Positions 1 to 6,967 of a stretch of 8,642 nucleotides of DNA are shown here, in pieces; position 1 is the stretch's first letter; each line of letters opens with the position of its first letter. The notes under the pieces are model-generated. The model made no database searches and was not told the DNA's origin. It was given only the letters and a program-made list of their open reading frames with translations. Source of the stretch: Hydrogenophaga sp. (lineage in GTDB: Bacteria > Pseudomonadota > Gammaproteobacteria > Burkholderiales > Burkholderiaceae); assembly GCA_025458545.1 (NCBI GenBank), contig JALOSH010000138.1, positions 1 through 8,642 of the forward strand, given 5' to 3'. The translations under genes and the position numbers were made by a program.

Positions 1-2278
1 CCGCAGCGGCGAAGGTTTTGTGGCCATCAGCGCCGAAGCACGCAAGAAGTTCTGGCTCGACCGCAAGCGCACGGCGGCCATCAGCAAGCACACCAACGCC
101 TTCAAGGTGAACGAAGACGTGGTGATCCCGCTGCCGCGCATGGGCGAGTACACCGAGGGCATCGAACGCATCAACATCGAGCTGTCGCTGCGCAACAAAA
201 TCAAACTGTGCGAGGCGCTGGAGTCTTTCTTCGCCAAAGGTCAGCTGCCCCTGGGCAAGACCGACGACGCCAACGACATCCCCAGCGCAGAATTGCTGGA
301 AGACCGGGTGCAGCAGGCGCTGGCGCTGGTGCGCGAGGTGCGCGCGCTGTGGGCAGGCTGGTTGAACAATGTGGATGTGCTGTTCCCCGAGCTGCAGGAT
401 CACCGCTTGCGCGCCAGCTGGAAAGCCCAGCTGCGTGCGCCGCTGCAAGGCATCTTCACCGGTGCGTCATTCGCGCCGATCCTGGCCGAATGCACCGCGA
501 TCCACCAGCGCGTGCTCAAGGGCCGCGTGTGGGTGGCGCTGCACATGCATGCCGGCGACGGCAATGTGCACACCAACATCCCGGTCAACAGCGACGATTA
601 CGAGATGCTGCAGACCGCGCACGAAGCGGTGGCCCGCATCATGGTGCTGGCGCGCAGCCTGGACGGCGTCGACGAACTGCGCCCGTTTGCCGAATACAAG
701 GCCCGGGTGGACCCTGAAGGCCGCTTCAACAAAGGCAAGCTGCTGCGCGAACTGTCGGGCGTGAAAGGGCTGGCAGCAGACGCCAGCCTGCGCAGCGCCG
801 ACCTGTCCAACGCCTACACGCCCAGCTTCGGGCTGATGGGCCACGAATCGCTCATCATGCAGCAGAGCCTGCGCTGCGGCAAGTGCAAGCCGGTCTGCGC
901 CACGCACGTGCCGCGTGCCAACCTGCTGTATTCGCCTCGCAACAAGATCCTGGCCACTTCGCTGCTGATCGAAGCCTTTCTGTACGAGGAACAGACCCGC
1001 CGCGGGATCAGCATCAAGCACTGGGAAGAGTTCGAAGACGTGGCCGATCACTGCACGGTCTGCCACAAATGCCTGAGCCCCTGCCCGGTGAAGATCGACT
1101 TTGGCGACGTGTCGATGAACATGCGCAACCTGTTGCGCAAGATGGACAAGCGCAGCTTCCGCCCGGCGGCGGCGTTTCAGTCGTGGTTCATCGGCACCGC
1201 CAGCCCGCAGGCCATCCGAATGGGGCATGCCCTGACCGACCTGAGCTTCAAGGCCCAGCGGCTGGGCAACGAGGTGCTCAAGCTCGCCGCCAAAAAGCAG
1301 ACTGGCGCGCCACCGGCCACGCTGGGTGCTGCGCCGATCAAAGAGCAGGTGATCCACTTCATCAACAAGAAGATGCCCGGAGGCCTGCCCAAGAAGACGG
1401 CGCGCGCGCTGCTGGACATAGAAGACAAGGACTACGTGCCGATCATCCGCAACCCGGTGGGCACGACCAGCGAAACCGAGGCGGTGTTTTACTTCCCCGG
1501 CTGCGGCTCGGAGCGCCTGTTCAGCCAGGTCGGTCTGGCCACACAGGCCATGCTCTGGCACGCGGGCGTGCAGACGGTGCTGCCGCCGGGTTACCTGTGC
1601 TGCGGTTACCCGCAGCGAGGCTCGGGCGAGTTCGACAAGGCCGAAAAGATCATCACCGACAACCGGGTGCTGTTCCACCGCGTGGCCAACACGCTGAATT
1701 ACCTGGACATCAAGACTGTGGTGGTGAGCTGCGGCACCTGCTACGACCAGTTGCAGGGTTACGAGTTCGACAAGATCTTCCCCGGCTGCCGCATCATCGA
1801 CATCCACGAGTACCTGCTGGAAAAAGGCATCACCTTGCCAGCAGGGCAGGGCGGCTACCTGTACCACGACCCCTGCCACAGCCCGATGAAGCTGCAGGAG
1901 CCGATGAAGACGGTGAAGGCACTGGTGGGCGACAAGGTGCTCAAGAGCGAGCGCTGCTGCGGTGAGAGCGGTGGTCTGGCGACGTCGCGTCCCGACATTT
2001 CGACCCAGATCCGTTTCCGCAAGGAAGAAGAGATCCGCAAAGGCGAAGCGAGCCTGCGCGCTGCAGGCAGCGTGGGCGAGCAGGCCAATGTCAAGGTGCT
2101 GACGTCCTGCCCGAGCTGTCTCATGGGCCTCAACCGCTACCAGGACGATCTGAAGACCGGGCTGCTCGAAGCCGACTACATCGTGGTCGAGATGGCCAAC
2201 CAGATTCTGGGCAAAGACTGGTTGCCCGAATACGTGGCCCGCGCCAACCAGGGCGGCATCGAGCGGGTTTTGGTGTGA
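1..2278 (+). CDS. FAD-linked oxidase / Fe-S oxidoreductase (DUF3683-type), 5' end outside window
   Basis: This is the C-terminal 758 codons of a larger flavin and iron-sulfur oxidoreductase, read in frame from base 2 with no start in view. A GTG at 20 is internal and has no ribosome site. Counting from base 2, residues 181-190 carry HMHAGDGNVH, the histidine motif of the FAD-oxidase C-terminal domain (GlcD / D-lactate dehydrogenase type). A ferredoxin-like module follows, with CGKCKPVC at 292 and CTVCHKCLSPCP at 351, suited to two 4Fe-4S clusters. Two CCG domains come next: Cys501, CCG at 533, CGTC at 577; then DPCH (Cys625), CCG at 652, CPSC at 703. Such fusions oxidise 2-hydroxy acids and pass electrons through Fe-S centres; YdiJ and D-lactate dehydrogenases are relatives. 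The substrate cannot be told from this part. The PCMH flavin-binding half should lie just upstream. Family placement is firm; DUF3683 membership is from memory of similar proteins. Confidence 0.88.
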   Translation, partial: RSGEGFVAISAEARKKFWLDRKRTAAISKHTNAFKVNEDVVIPLPRMGEYTEGIERINIELSLRNKIKLCEALESFFAKGQLPLGKTDDANDIPSAELLEDRVQQALALVREVRALWAGWLNNVDVLFPELQDHRLRASWKAQLRAPLQGIFTGASFAPILAECTAIHQRVLKGRVWVALHMHAGDGNVHTNIPVNSDDYEMLQTAHEAVARIMVLARSLDGVDELRPFAEYKARVDPEGRFNKGKLLRELSGVKGLAADASLRSADLSNAYTPSFGLMGHESLIMQQSLRCGKCKPVCATHVPRANLLYSPRNKILATSLLIEAFLYEEQTRRGISIKHWEEFEDVADHCTVCHKCLSPCPVKIDFGDVSMNMRNLLRKMDKRSFRPAAAFQSWFIGTASPQAIRMGHALTDLSFKAQRLGNEVLKLAAKKQTGAPPATLGAAPIKEQVIHFINKKMPGGLPKKTARALLDIEDKDYVPIIRNPVGTTSETEAVFYFPGCGSERLFSQVGLATQAMLWHAGVQTVLPPGYLCCGYPQRGSGEFDKAEKIITDNRVLFHRVANTLNYLDIKTVVVSCGTCYDQLQGYEFDKIFPGCRIIDIHEYLLEKGITLPAGQGGYLYHDPCHSPMKLQEPMKTVKALVGDKVLKSERCCGESGGLATSRPDISTQIRFRKEEEIRKGEASLRAAGSVGEQANVKVLTSCPSCLMGLNRYQDDLKTGLLEADYIVVEMANQILGKDWLPEYVARANQGGIERVLV

Positions 2279-2301
2279 CCCCCCTGCGCCGCTTCGCGTC
2301 T

Positions 2302-2358
2302 TCCCCCCTGGAAGGGGGGACCACACCAGTGGCCCGGCAAAGCCGGTTCCACGGTGTG
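2302..2358. repeat. REP-like pair of stem-loops between oxidoreductase and DUF971 gene
   Basis: The 122-base spacer holds two adjacent hairpins. The first pairs 2302-2308 with 2314-2320 (seven pairs, TCCCCCC with GGGGGGA) around a TGGAA loop. The second is a long interrupted stem: 2322-2327 with 2353-2358 (CACACC/GGTGTG), 2329-2332 with 2349-2352 (GTGG/CCAC), and 2334-2338 with 2342-2346 (CCGGC/GCCGG) around AAA. Neither is followed by a T-run, so it is not a classic intrinsic terminator, but it could stall polymerase or protect the 3' end of the upstream mRNA. GC-rich spacers of this shape recur in Comamonadaceae genomes as far as I recall; only one copy lies in this window. Confidence 0.55.
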
Positions 2359-2400
2359 TGCTGGCAGGCTTCCCTTCCATTTCTGAATCTGGAGTAACCC

Positions 2401-2819
2401 ATGGCCGGACTCGACAAAGCCACCCCGACACCACAGGACATCACGGTGCACAGCCAGTCGCGGGTGCTGCAGGTGAGTTTTTCGGATGGCAGCGACTTTC
2501 GCATCCCTTTCGAACTCATGCGCGTGTACTCGCCATCGGCCGAGGTGCAGGGCCACGGCCCTGGCCAGGAGGTGCTGCAGACCGGCAAGCGCGACGTCAC
2601 CATTCAGGAGCTGGAGGCGGTGGGCAACTATGCGGTGCAGCCCACCTTCAGCGAGGCCACAGCAGCGGTATCTTCTCTTGGGATTACCTGTACTTCCTGG
2701 GCAGCCAGCAAGACGAGCTGTGGGCTGAATACCAGAGACGCCTCCTCCAGGCGGGGGTTGACCGCGATGCGGCGATGCCGGACAAAGCAGGTTCAGCCTG
2801 CGGCAGCCACGCCCACTAG
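2401..2819 (+). pseudogene. DUF971 (gamma-butyrobetaine hydroxylase-like N-terminal domain) protein, frameshifted
   Basis: The ATG at 2401 follows GGAG at 2391-2394 with a six-base gap. The first 85 codons read as a normal DUF971 protein (LRVYSPSAEV-like region, then GKRDV, then VGNYAVQPTFSE). Near 2655 one base, probably a G of the GAGGCC run, is missing. The family motif then continues in another frame as GHSSGIFSWDYLYFLG and ends at TAG 2817-2819 with a Cys/His tail (CGSHAH). Restoring one base gives 139 residues, a usual length. Without it the reading runs to TGA 2926-2928 (175 residues, the last 90 unrelated), overlapping ubiE by 100 bases. DUF971 is also found at the end of plant HCF101 Fe-S carriers and in the zinc-binding N-domain of gamma-butyrobetaine hydroxylase; the role of the stand-alone bacterial form is not established. 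The break may be a real mutation or a sequencing or assembly error. Confidence 0.8.
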
Positions 2820-2828
2820 GAACTTCCC

Positions 2829-3560
2829 ATGGCCTCCACCCATTTCGGATTCAAGACCGTTGACGAGCAGGAAAAGGCGAAGCACGTGCGCAGCGTGTTC
2901 GACTCTGTGGCGTCTAAATACGATGTGATGAACGATCTCATGTCGGGCGGCCTTCACCGCTTTTGGAAACGCTACACGCTCGCGGTGGCCAACCCGCAAC
3001 CGGGGCAGCAGGTGCTCGACATTGCTGGCGGCACGGGCGATCTGTCGCTCGCTTTTGCCACCAAGGTGAGCCCTACAGGTCGCGTTGTTCACACCGATAT
3101 CAATGAGGCGATGTTGCGCGAAGGCCGCAACCGCTTGCTCGACCAGGGCGTGGTGTTGCCCACCCTGGTGTGCGATGCGGAGAAGCTGCCGTTTGCCAGC
3201 GACTCGTTCGATTTGGTGTCGGTGGCGTTTGGTTTGCGCAACATGACGCACAAGGATCAGGCCCTCGGCGAGATGCTGCGCGTGCTGAAACCCGGGGGCA
3301 AGCTGCTGGTGCTGGAGTTTTCCCGGGTGGCCAAACCATTGGAAAAGGCTTATGACTGGTATTCGTTCAATGTGCTGCCCAAGTTGGGACAGCTGGTGGC
3401 CAAAGACGAGCACAGCTACCGCTACCTCGCAGAATCCATCCGCATGCACCCGGGACAGGAAGAGTTGAGGCGGTTGATGCGATCGGTGGGGTTCGGGCAC
3501 GTGGATGTGCACAACCTCAGTGCCGGGGTGGTGGCGCTGCATGTGGGGATCAAGTGTTGA
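2829..3560 (+). CDS. ubiE: Ubiquinone/menaquinone C-methyltransferase UbiE
   Basis: This 243-residue protein is a class I SAM-dependent methyltransferase that C-methylates the demethoxyquinol intermediate in ubiquinone synthesis (and demethylmenaquinol where menaquinone is made). Visible signatures are [17 protein letters not shown] near residue 31, the SAM-binding loop LDIAGGTGD at 63-71, CDAEKLPF at 115-122, GLRNM at 135-139, RVLKPGG at 151-157 and a C-terminal [14 protein letters not shown] stretch typical of UbiE. Length matches the family (about 250). The start is set by AGGAA at 2818-2822, six bases before the ATG; this site overlaps the TAG of the DUF971 gene, so the two are probably translationally coupled. 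It heads the ubiE, Tim44-like, ubiJ, ubiB series. Expected to act in the cytoplasm within the soluble Ubi complex. Nothing is truncated. Confidence 0.97.
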   Translation: MASTHFGFKTVDEQEKAKHVRSVFDSVASKYDVMNDLMSGGLHRFWKRYTLAVANPQPGQQVLDIAGGTGDLSLAFATKVSPTGRVVHTDINEAMLREGRNRLLDQGVVLPTLVCDAEKLPFASDSFDLVSVAFGLRNMTHKDQALGEMLRVLKPGGKLLVLEFSRVAKPLEKAYDWYSFNVLPKLGQLVAKDEHSYRYLAESIRMHPGQEELRRLMRSVGFGHVDVHNLSAGVVALHVGIKC

Positions 3561-3582
3561 TGGACCAGGGAAGAACAAGGGG

Positions 3583-4527
3583 ATGAAATCCATGAGCGGT
3601 TTGGGGTCGGTTTTGCTGGTGTGTGCCTTGTTGCTGGGCTCTCAGAACGCCTGGTCCAAGCGCCTGGGCGATGGCTTGTCGGTGGGCAAGCAGTCGTCTG
3701 CCGTCGCACCACGCAATGGTGTCGAGCCCGCTCCGGCCTCTGCACAAGCGCGTTCGGGCACGGCCAGCCCGGCGGCGGCTTCTTCCCAGCGTCCCTGGGG
3801 TGCCATGGTGGGCGGTCTCGCCGCTGGTCTGGGCCTGGCCTGGCTGGCCTCTTCCCTGGGTTTCGGCGAAGGTCTGGCCCAGGTGCTGTTGCTCGCCCTC
3901 GTGGCTTTGGCGGTGTTCGCGGCGGTTCGCCTGTTGATGGTGCGCCGTGCGCCCGCCGCGCCCCGTTCGGGGCTTGCTTTTCAGAGCGCGAACGCGTCCG
4001 GTCAATCGCAGTTCGACCCGGCGACCCCGCGCGGCTACAGCCCCAAAAACGTCGGTAACGACGCTTCGGCGCGCCCCTGGGAGTCGGCCTTCGGCGAAGA
4101 TGCTGCCGATCCGGTGGCTGGTGGTCCGCTGCCTTGGGGTGTGCCGGACGGTTTCGACACCGACGGCTTCCTGCAGGCGTCCAAGACCAACTTCGTGAGT
4201 CTGCAGGCCGCTTGGGACCGCGCCGACATTCCCAGCCTGCGCGCCATGATGACCGACGCCATGCTGGAACAAATCAAGAGCCAGCTGGCCGAGCGCGAGC
4301 AGCACACAGGAGGCCAGCCCAACAAGACCGAGGTGGTGATGCTGGAGGCGCGTCTGCTGGGCATCGAGGAGCTGGAAGACAGCCACATGGCCAGCGTCGA
4401 GTTTTCAGGCCTGGTGCGGGAAGAGGTGTCGGCCGGACCCAACCCGTTCCGTGAGGTCTGGAACATCACCCGTCCCAAGGGCGGTTCGGGCGGGTGGCTG
4501 GTGGCCGGGGTTCAGGCGCTGCAATGA
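3583..4527 (+). CDS. Tim44-like domain protein, signal peptide and membrane segments
   Basis: The 314-residue product starts 22 bases after ubiE. Residues 1-25 look like a signal sequence (Lys2, hydrophobic 7-19, possible cut after AWS). Next comes KRLGDGLSVGKQSS, a short basic/glycine motif that I recall seeing after the signal in betaproteobacterial Tim44-like proteins. A low-complexity Ala/Ser/Pro stretch leads to two hydrophobic segments at about 73-93 and 98-120, followed by basic RR and a second linker. Residues 191-314 (from FDTDGFLQ to the end) form the Tim44/MRPL45-like C-terminal fold, including NFVSLQAAWDR and EVWNITRPKGG. In mitochondria this fold contacts membrane lipid; the bacterial role is unknown. 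ATG 3583 has AGGGA about ten bases upstream but AAGGGG directly abutting it; ATG 3592 (same frame, nine bases after AAGGGG) is an alternative start. Placement between ubiE and ubiJ suggests a link to quinone or membrane-lipid work, which is inference. Confidence 0.87.
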   Translation: MKSMSGLGSVLLVCALLLGSQNAWSKRLGDGLSVGKQSSAVAPRNGVEPAPASAQARSGTASPAAASSQRPWGAMVGGLAAGLGLAWLASSLGFGEGLAQVLLLALVALAVFAAVRLLMVRRAPAAPRSGLAFQSANASGQSQFDPATPRGYSPKNVGNDASARPWESAFGEDAADPVAGGPLPWGVPDGFDTDGFLQASKTNFVSLQAAWDRADIPSLRAMMTDAMLEQIKSQLAEREQHTGGQPNKTEVVMLEARLLGIEELEDSHMASVEFSGLVREEVSAGPNPFREVWNITRPKGGSGGWLVAGVQALQ

Positions 4528-4598
4528 AACGCGGCGGGTCAGACCGCACGAACTGAACCCCACCAACCCCGCGCGCAGGGTGGGCCCGCGTTATCCGT

Positions 4599-4611
4599 CA
4601 AAATCGGCGTC
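4599..4611 (+). promoter_or_regulatory. Candidate -10 box for a leaderless ubiJ transcript
   Basis: CAAAAT at 4599-4604 resembles a sigma-70 -10 hexamer. Seven bases separate it from ATG 4612, so transcription would begin at or next to the start codon. No Shine-Dalgarno-like purine run exists in the 30 bases before the ATG, which fits leaderless initiation. The -35 is poor (CAGGGT at 4576-4581 with a 17-base spacer). This is inference from spacing; no terminator is seen after the Tim44-like gene, so read-through is also possible. Confidence 0.4.
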
Positions 4612-5259
4612 ATGAACAATGCACCGCCCGAGTTTTCCCCTGGCGCCGACAGCGGCAGCCGTTCCCCTCTGGGTTTCCTGCAGTCCTTGTTGGACCGCCT
4701 GCATCCGCCCGAATGGGTGGTCGATGAGCTGCAGAACCGGGTGGTGCTGTTTCTCAACCATGTGCTGATGCAGGAGCCTCAGGCCCAGGAACGCCTGAAG
4801 CGCCAGAAGGGCAAGCCGGTGAAGGTGCAATGGGGCAACGTGCACCTCACGCTCAGCGCCACCGCAGCCGGCCTGCTGGAGCGCCCGGCCGCCGCTGCCC
4901 CGCCCGAACTCACGGTGACGCTGACGCAGTCTTCCCCCTTTGGGCTGGCGCAAAGCGTGCTCGCCGGCGAAAAGCCGGGCGTGGACATCAAAGGCGATGT
5001 GCAGCTTGCGGCCGAAGTGGCCTGGCTGGTGGACCATGTCCGGTGGGATGTCGAGGAGGACCTGTCGCGGGTGGTGGGTGATGCGACGGCCCACACACTG
5101 GGCCGGATGGCGCGCACCGCCGCCCAAGCGGTGAAAGCCTTTGCCGCGCGTCTGCCCGATGGCTTCCCGCCACGGCCACCGTTCGCGGGCGCTGCGGGCC
5201 AGTCCCCCGAGGCGCCCGCGGCTGGCGCCGCCAAACCCGGCAGCGGCGGTCCTGCATGA
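4612..5259 (+). CDS. ubiJ: Ubiquinone biosynthesis accessory factor UbiJ (SCP2 domain)
   Basis: The 215-residue protein matches UbiJ, a non-catalytic factor with an SCP2 lipid-binding fold that, with UbiK, helps hold the soluble ubiquinone-synthesis complex and its hydrophobic intermediates. The SCP2 region spans about residues 35-135: an N-terminal helix ([15 protein letters not shown]), beta strands around [15 protein letters not shown], and [21 protein letters not shown]. The motif [13 protein letters not shown] from Trp145 is typical of UbiJ, followed by a helix that may form the coiled coil used for UbiK. A Pro/Ala/Gly-rich tail covers about 184-215 and is probably disordered. The stop overlaps the ubiB start (ATGA, 5256-5259), giving tight coupling. 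The start has no ribosome site and lies just after a -10-like box. Identification rests on fold, motif and the ubiB neighbour; confidence is high. Confidence 0.92.
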   Translation: MNNAPPEFSPGADSGSRSPLGFLQSLLDRLHPPEWVVDELQNRVVLFLNHVLMQEPQAQERLKRQKGKPVKVQWGNVHLTLSATAAGLLERPAAAAPPELTVTLTQSSPFGLAQSVLAGEKPGVDIKGDVQLAAEVAWLVDHVRWDVEEDLSRVVGDATAHTLGRMARTAAQAVKAFAARLPDGFPPRPPFAGAAGQSPEAPAAGAAKPGSGGPA

Positions 5260-6821
5260 CGCGACTGTTCCGTGGCGCTTTCATCGTCTGGGTGGTGCTC
5301 CGTTATGGGCTGGACGAGTTGGTGCTCTCCAGCTTCCGGCATCCCATCCTGCGGCTGCTGACGCGCATCGTCTCCATCGGTCGAAACCTTGACGCGCCGC
5401 GCGGCGAGCGCCTGCGCGAGGCACTGGAGCGGCTGGGTCCGATCTTCGTGAAGTTCGGGCAGGTGCTGTCCACCCGGCGCGATCTGCTGCCGCCCGACAT
5501 TGCCGACGAACTGGCGCGGCTCCAGGACCGTGTGCCGCCGTTCGACAGCGCCATCGCCGTGGCCACGATCGAGCGCGCGTTCGGCAAGCCACTGGACGCG
5601 GTCTTCAGCCACTTTGAGCAAAAGCCTGTGGCCAGTGCGTCGATCGCCCAGGTTCATTTTGCGACGCTGCGAGACGGCCGCCACGGCGGACGCGAGGTGG
5701 CCGTCAAGGTGTTGCGACCCCACATGGGACCGGTGATCGACAAAGACATCAGCCTCATGCGCATGATGGCCGGCTGGGTGGAAAAGCTCTCGGCCGACGG
5801 CAAGCGCCTCAAGCCGCGCGAGGTGGTGGGCGAGTTCGACAAATACCTGCACGACGAGCTGGACTTGCTGCGCGAAGCGTCCAACGCCGCGCAGTTGCGC
5901 CGCAACATGCAGGGCCTCGATCTGGTGCTGATCCCCGAAATGTTCTGGGATTACTGCCACACCGAAGTGATGGTGATGGAGCGCATGCACGGTGTGCCGA
6001 TCAACCAGGTCGACGAGCTGCGCCGGCGGGGTGTGGACATCCCCAAGCTGGCACGCGACGGTGTGACCATCTTCTTCACCCAGGTGTTTCGGGATGGCTT
6101 CTTCCACGCCGACATGCACCCGGGCAACATCCAGGTCAGCTTGGCCCCAGCCACCTTCGGGCGCTACATCTCGCTCGATTTCGGGATCGTCGGCACGCTG
6201 ACCGAATTCGACAAGGAATACCTGGCGCAGAACTTCACCGCCTTCTTCCGCCGCGACTACAAGCGCGTGGCCGAGCTGCACATTGAAAGCGGCTGGGTGC
6301 CGCCCGAGACACGGGTGGACGAACTCGAATCGGCGATCCGTGCGGTGTGTGAACCGTACTTCGACCGCCCGCTCAAGGAGATTTCGCTCGGCATGGTGCT
6401 GATGCGGCTGTTCCAGACCTCGCGCCGCTTTCAGGTGGAGATCCAGCCCCAGCTGGTGCTGCTGCAGAAAACCCTGCTCAACATCGAAGGCCTAGGTCGC
6501 GACCTGGACCCGGAGCTGGACCTCTGGAACACCGCCAAACCTTTCCTGGAAAAGTGGATGCTGGAACAGGTCGGGCCCCAGAAGCTGCTGCAGCAGCTCA
6601 AGGCCGAGGCGCCGCAATACGCCAAGCTGCTGCCTGCGCTGCCGCGCCTGGTGCACGATTTCCTGCAGCACAGGCCACACGAACTGCGCCGCGAGTTGGA
6701 CGCGTTGATGCAGGAGCAGCGCCGCACCAACCGCTTGTTGCAGGGCATCGTCTGGGGAGGTTTGGGCTTCCTGATCGGGCTGCTGGTCATGCAGGTGCTG
6801 ATGCGCGTTCGACTCTGGTGA
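5256..6821 (+). CDS. ubiB: Ubiquinone biosynthesis protein UbiB (ABC1/ADCK atypical kinase family)
   Basis: The 521-residue protein is a full-length UbiB, the membrane-bound kinase-like ATPase needed for ubiquinone synthesis and thought to help extract or deliver quinone intermediates. Family hallmarks are all present: the KxGQ motif as KFGQ at Lys66, the alanine-rich loop ASASIAQVH at 126-134 (in place of the kinase glycine-rich loop), the ATP-site lysine in VAVK at Lys151, the catalytic-loop equivalent HADMHPGN at 284-291 and metal-binding DFG at 308-310. The C-terminus has hydrophobic segments from about residue 494 ([19 protein letters not shown]) that anchor it in the inner membrane. ATG 5256 lies inside the ubiJ stop region, so translation is coupled to ubiJ. 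Length is slightly below E. coli UbiB (546). No motif residue is missing, so it should be functional. Confidence 0.97.
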   Translation: MTRLFRGAFIVWVVLRYGLDELVLSSFRHPILRLLTRIVSIGRNLDAPRGERLREALERLGPIFVKFGQVLSTRRDLLPPDIADELARLQDRVPPFDSAIAVATIERAFGKPLDAVFSHFEQKPVASASIAQVHFATLRDGRHGGREVAVKVLRPHMGPVIDKDISLMRMMAGWVEKLSADGKRLKPREVVGEFDKYLHDELDLLREASNAAQLRRNMQGLDLVLIPEMFWDYCHTEVMVMERMHGVPINQVDELRRRGVDIPKLARDGVTIFFTQVFRDGFFHADMHPGNIQVSLAPATFGRYISLDFGIVGTLTEFDKEYLAQNFTAFFRRDYKRVAELHIESGWVPPETRVDELESAIRAVCEPYFDRPLKEISLGMVLMRLFQTSRRFQVEIQPQLVLLQKTLLNIEGLGRDLDPELDLWNTAKPFLEKWMLEQVGPQKLLQQLKAEAPQYAKLLPALPRLVHDFLQHRPHELRRELDALMQEQRRTNRLLQGIVWGGLGFLIGLLVMQVLMRVRLW

Positions 6822-6869
6822 AGCGCTTTGGGGCCGCCTGCCTTGAAGACGTCTGACGGGTGCCGCTCT

Positions 6870-6875
6870 TATAAT
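6870..6875 (+). promoter_or_regulatory. Promoter -10 box (TATAAT) for the fmdB-DUF502-aspS group
   Basis: A perfect TATAAT stands in the 146-base gap after ubiB. No well-spaced -35 is visible: TTGAAG at 6843-6848 is 21 bases away, longer than usual, and TGAC at 6854-6857 is too close. An 8-base palindrome AGACGTCT (6847-6854) occupies the -35 area and might bind a regulator. The predicted start near 6882 gives a leader of about 85 bases before the fmdB ATG. Confidence 0.6.
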
Positions 6876-6913
6876 GGCAGGCTTTATTCAACTCTCCTGT
6901 TGCTGAGCGTTTT

Positions 6914-6953
6914 GCACCGTCCCGGTGCCGCCCCAAGCGCCTGACAGGGCACC
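6914..6953 (+). other. fmdB mRNA leader with two mutually exclusive hairpins
   Basis: In the predicted leader GCACCG (6914-6919) pairs perfectly with CGGTGC (6923-6928) over a three-base loop. The segment GGTGCC (6924-6929) can instead pair with GGCACC (6948-6953) over an 18-base loop. Only one fold can form at a time. Neither is followed by a T-run, and the second ends 14 bases before ATG 6968, close enough to affect ribosome access. Whether this is regulatory is unknown. Confidence 0.35.
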
Positions 6954-6967
6954 CCACTGTTCATGCC

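Noticed and set aside
883..1965. Open frame of 360 codons in another + frame within the oxidoreductase gene
   Set aside because: Its translation is rich in Arg, Ala, Gly and Pro with no domain, typical of a shadow frame in high-GC DNA.
467..2434. Long open frame of 655 codons on the minus strand opposite the oxidoreductase gene
   Set aside because: The + strand encodes an unmistakable Fe-S protein. Long antisense frames are expected in GC-rich coding DNA, and its translation has no recognisable domain and runs through the intergenic hairpins.
2641..2670. Programmed ribosomal frameshift as explanation for the DUF971 break
   Set aside because: There is no slippery heptamer at TTCAGCGAGGCCACAG and no clear stimulatory hairpin right after it. 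DUF971 proteins are normally made from one frame.
4528..4611. Intrinsic terminator after the Tim44-like gene
   Set aside because: CCCACC (4559-4564) can pair with GGTGGG (4579-4584), but the loop is 14 bases and no T-run follows.
4779..6281. Minus-strand frame of 500 codons opposite ubiJ and ubiB
   Set aside because: It is antisense to two clearly identified genes, spans their junction and shows no domain or ribosome site.
6822..6870. Terminator after ubiB
   Set aside because: No stem with a following T-run is visible between the stop codon and the TATAAT box.
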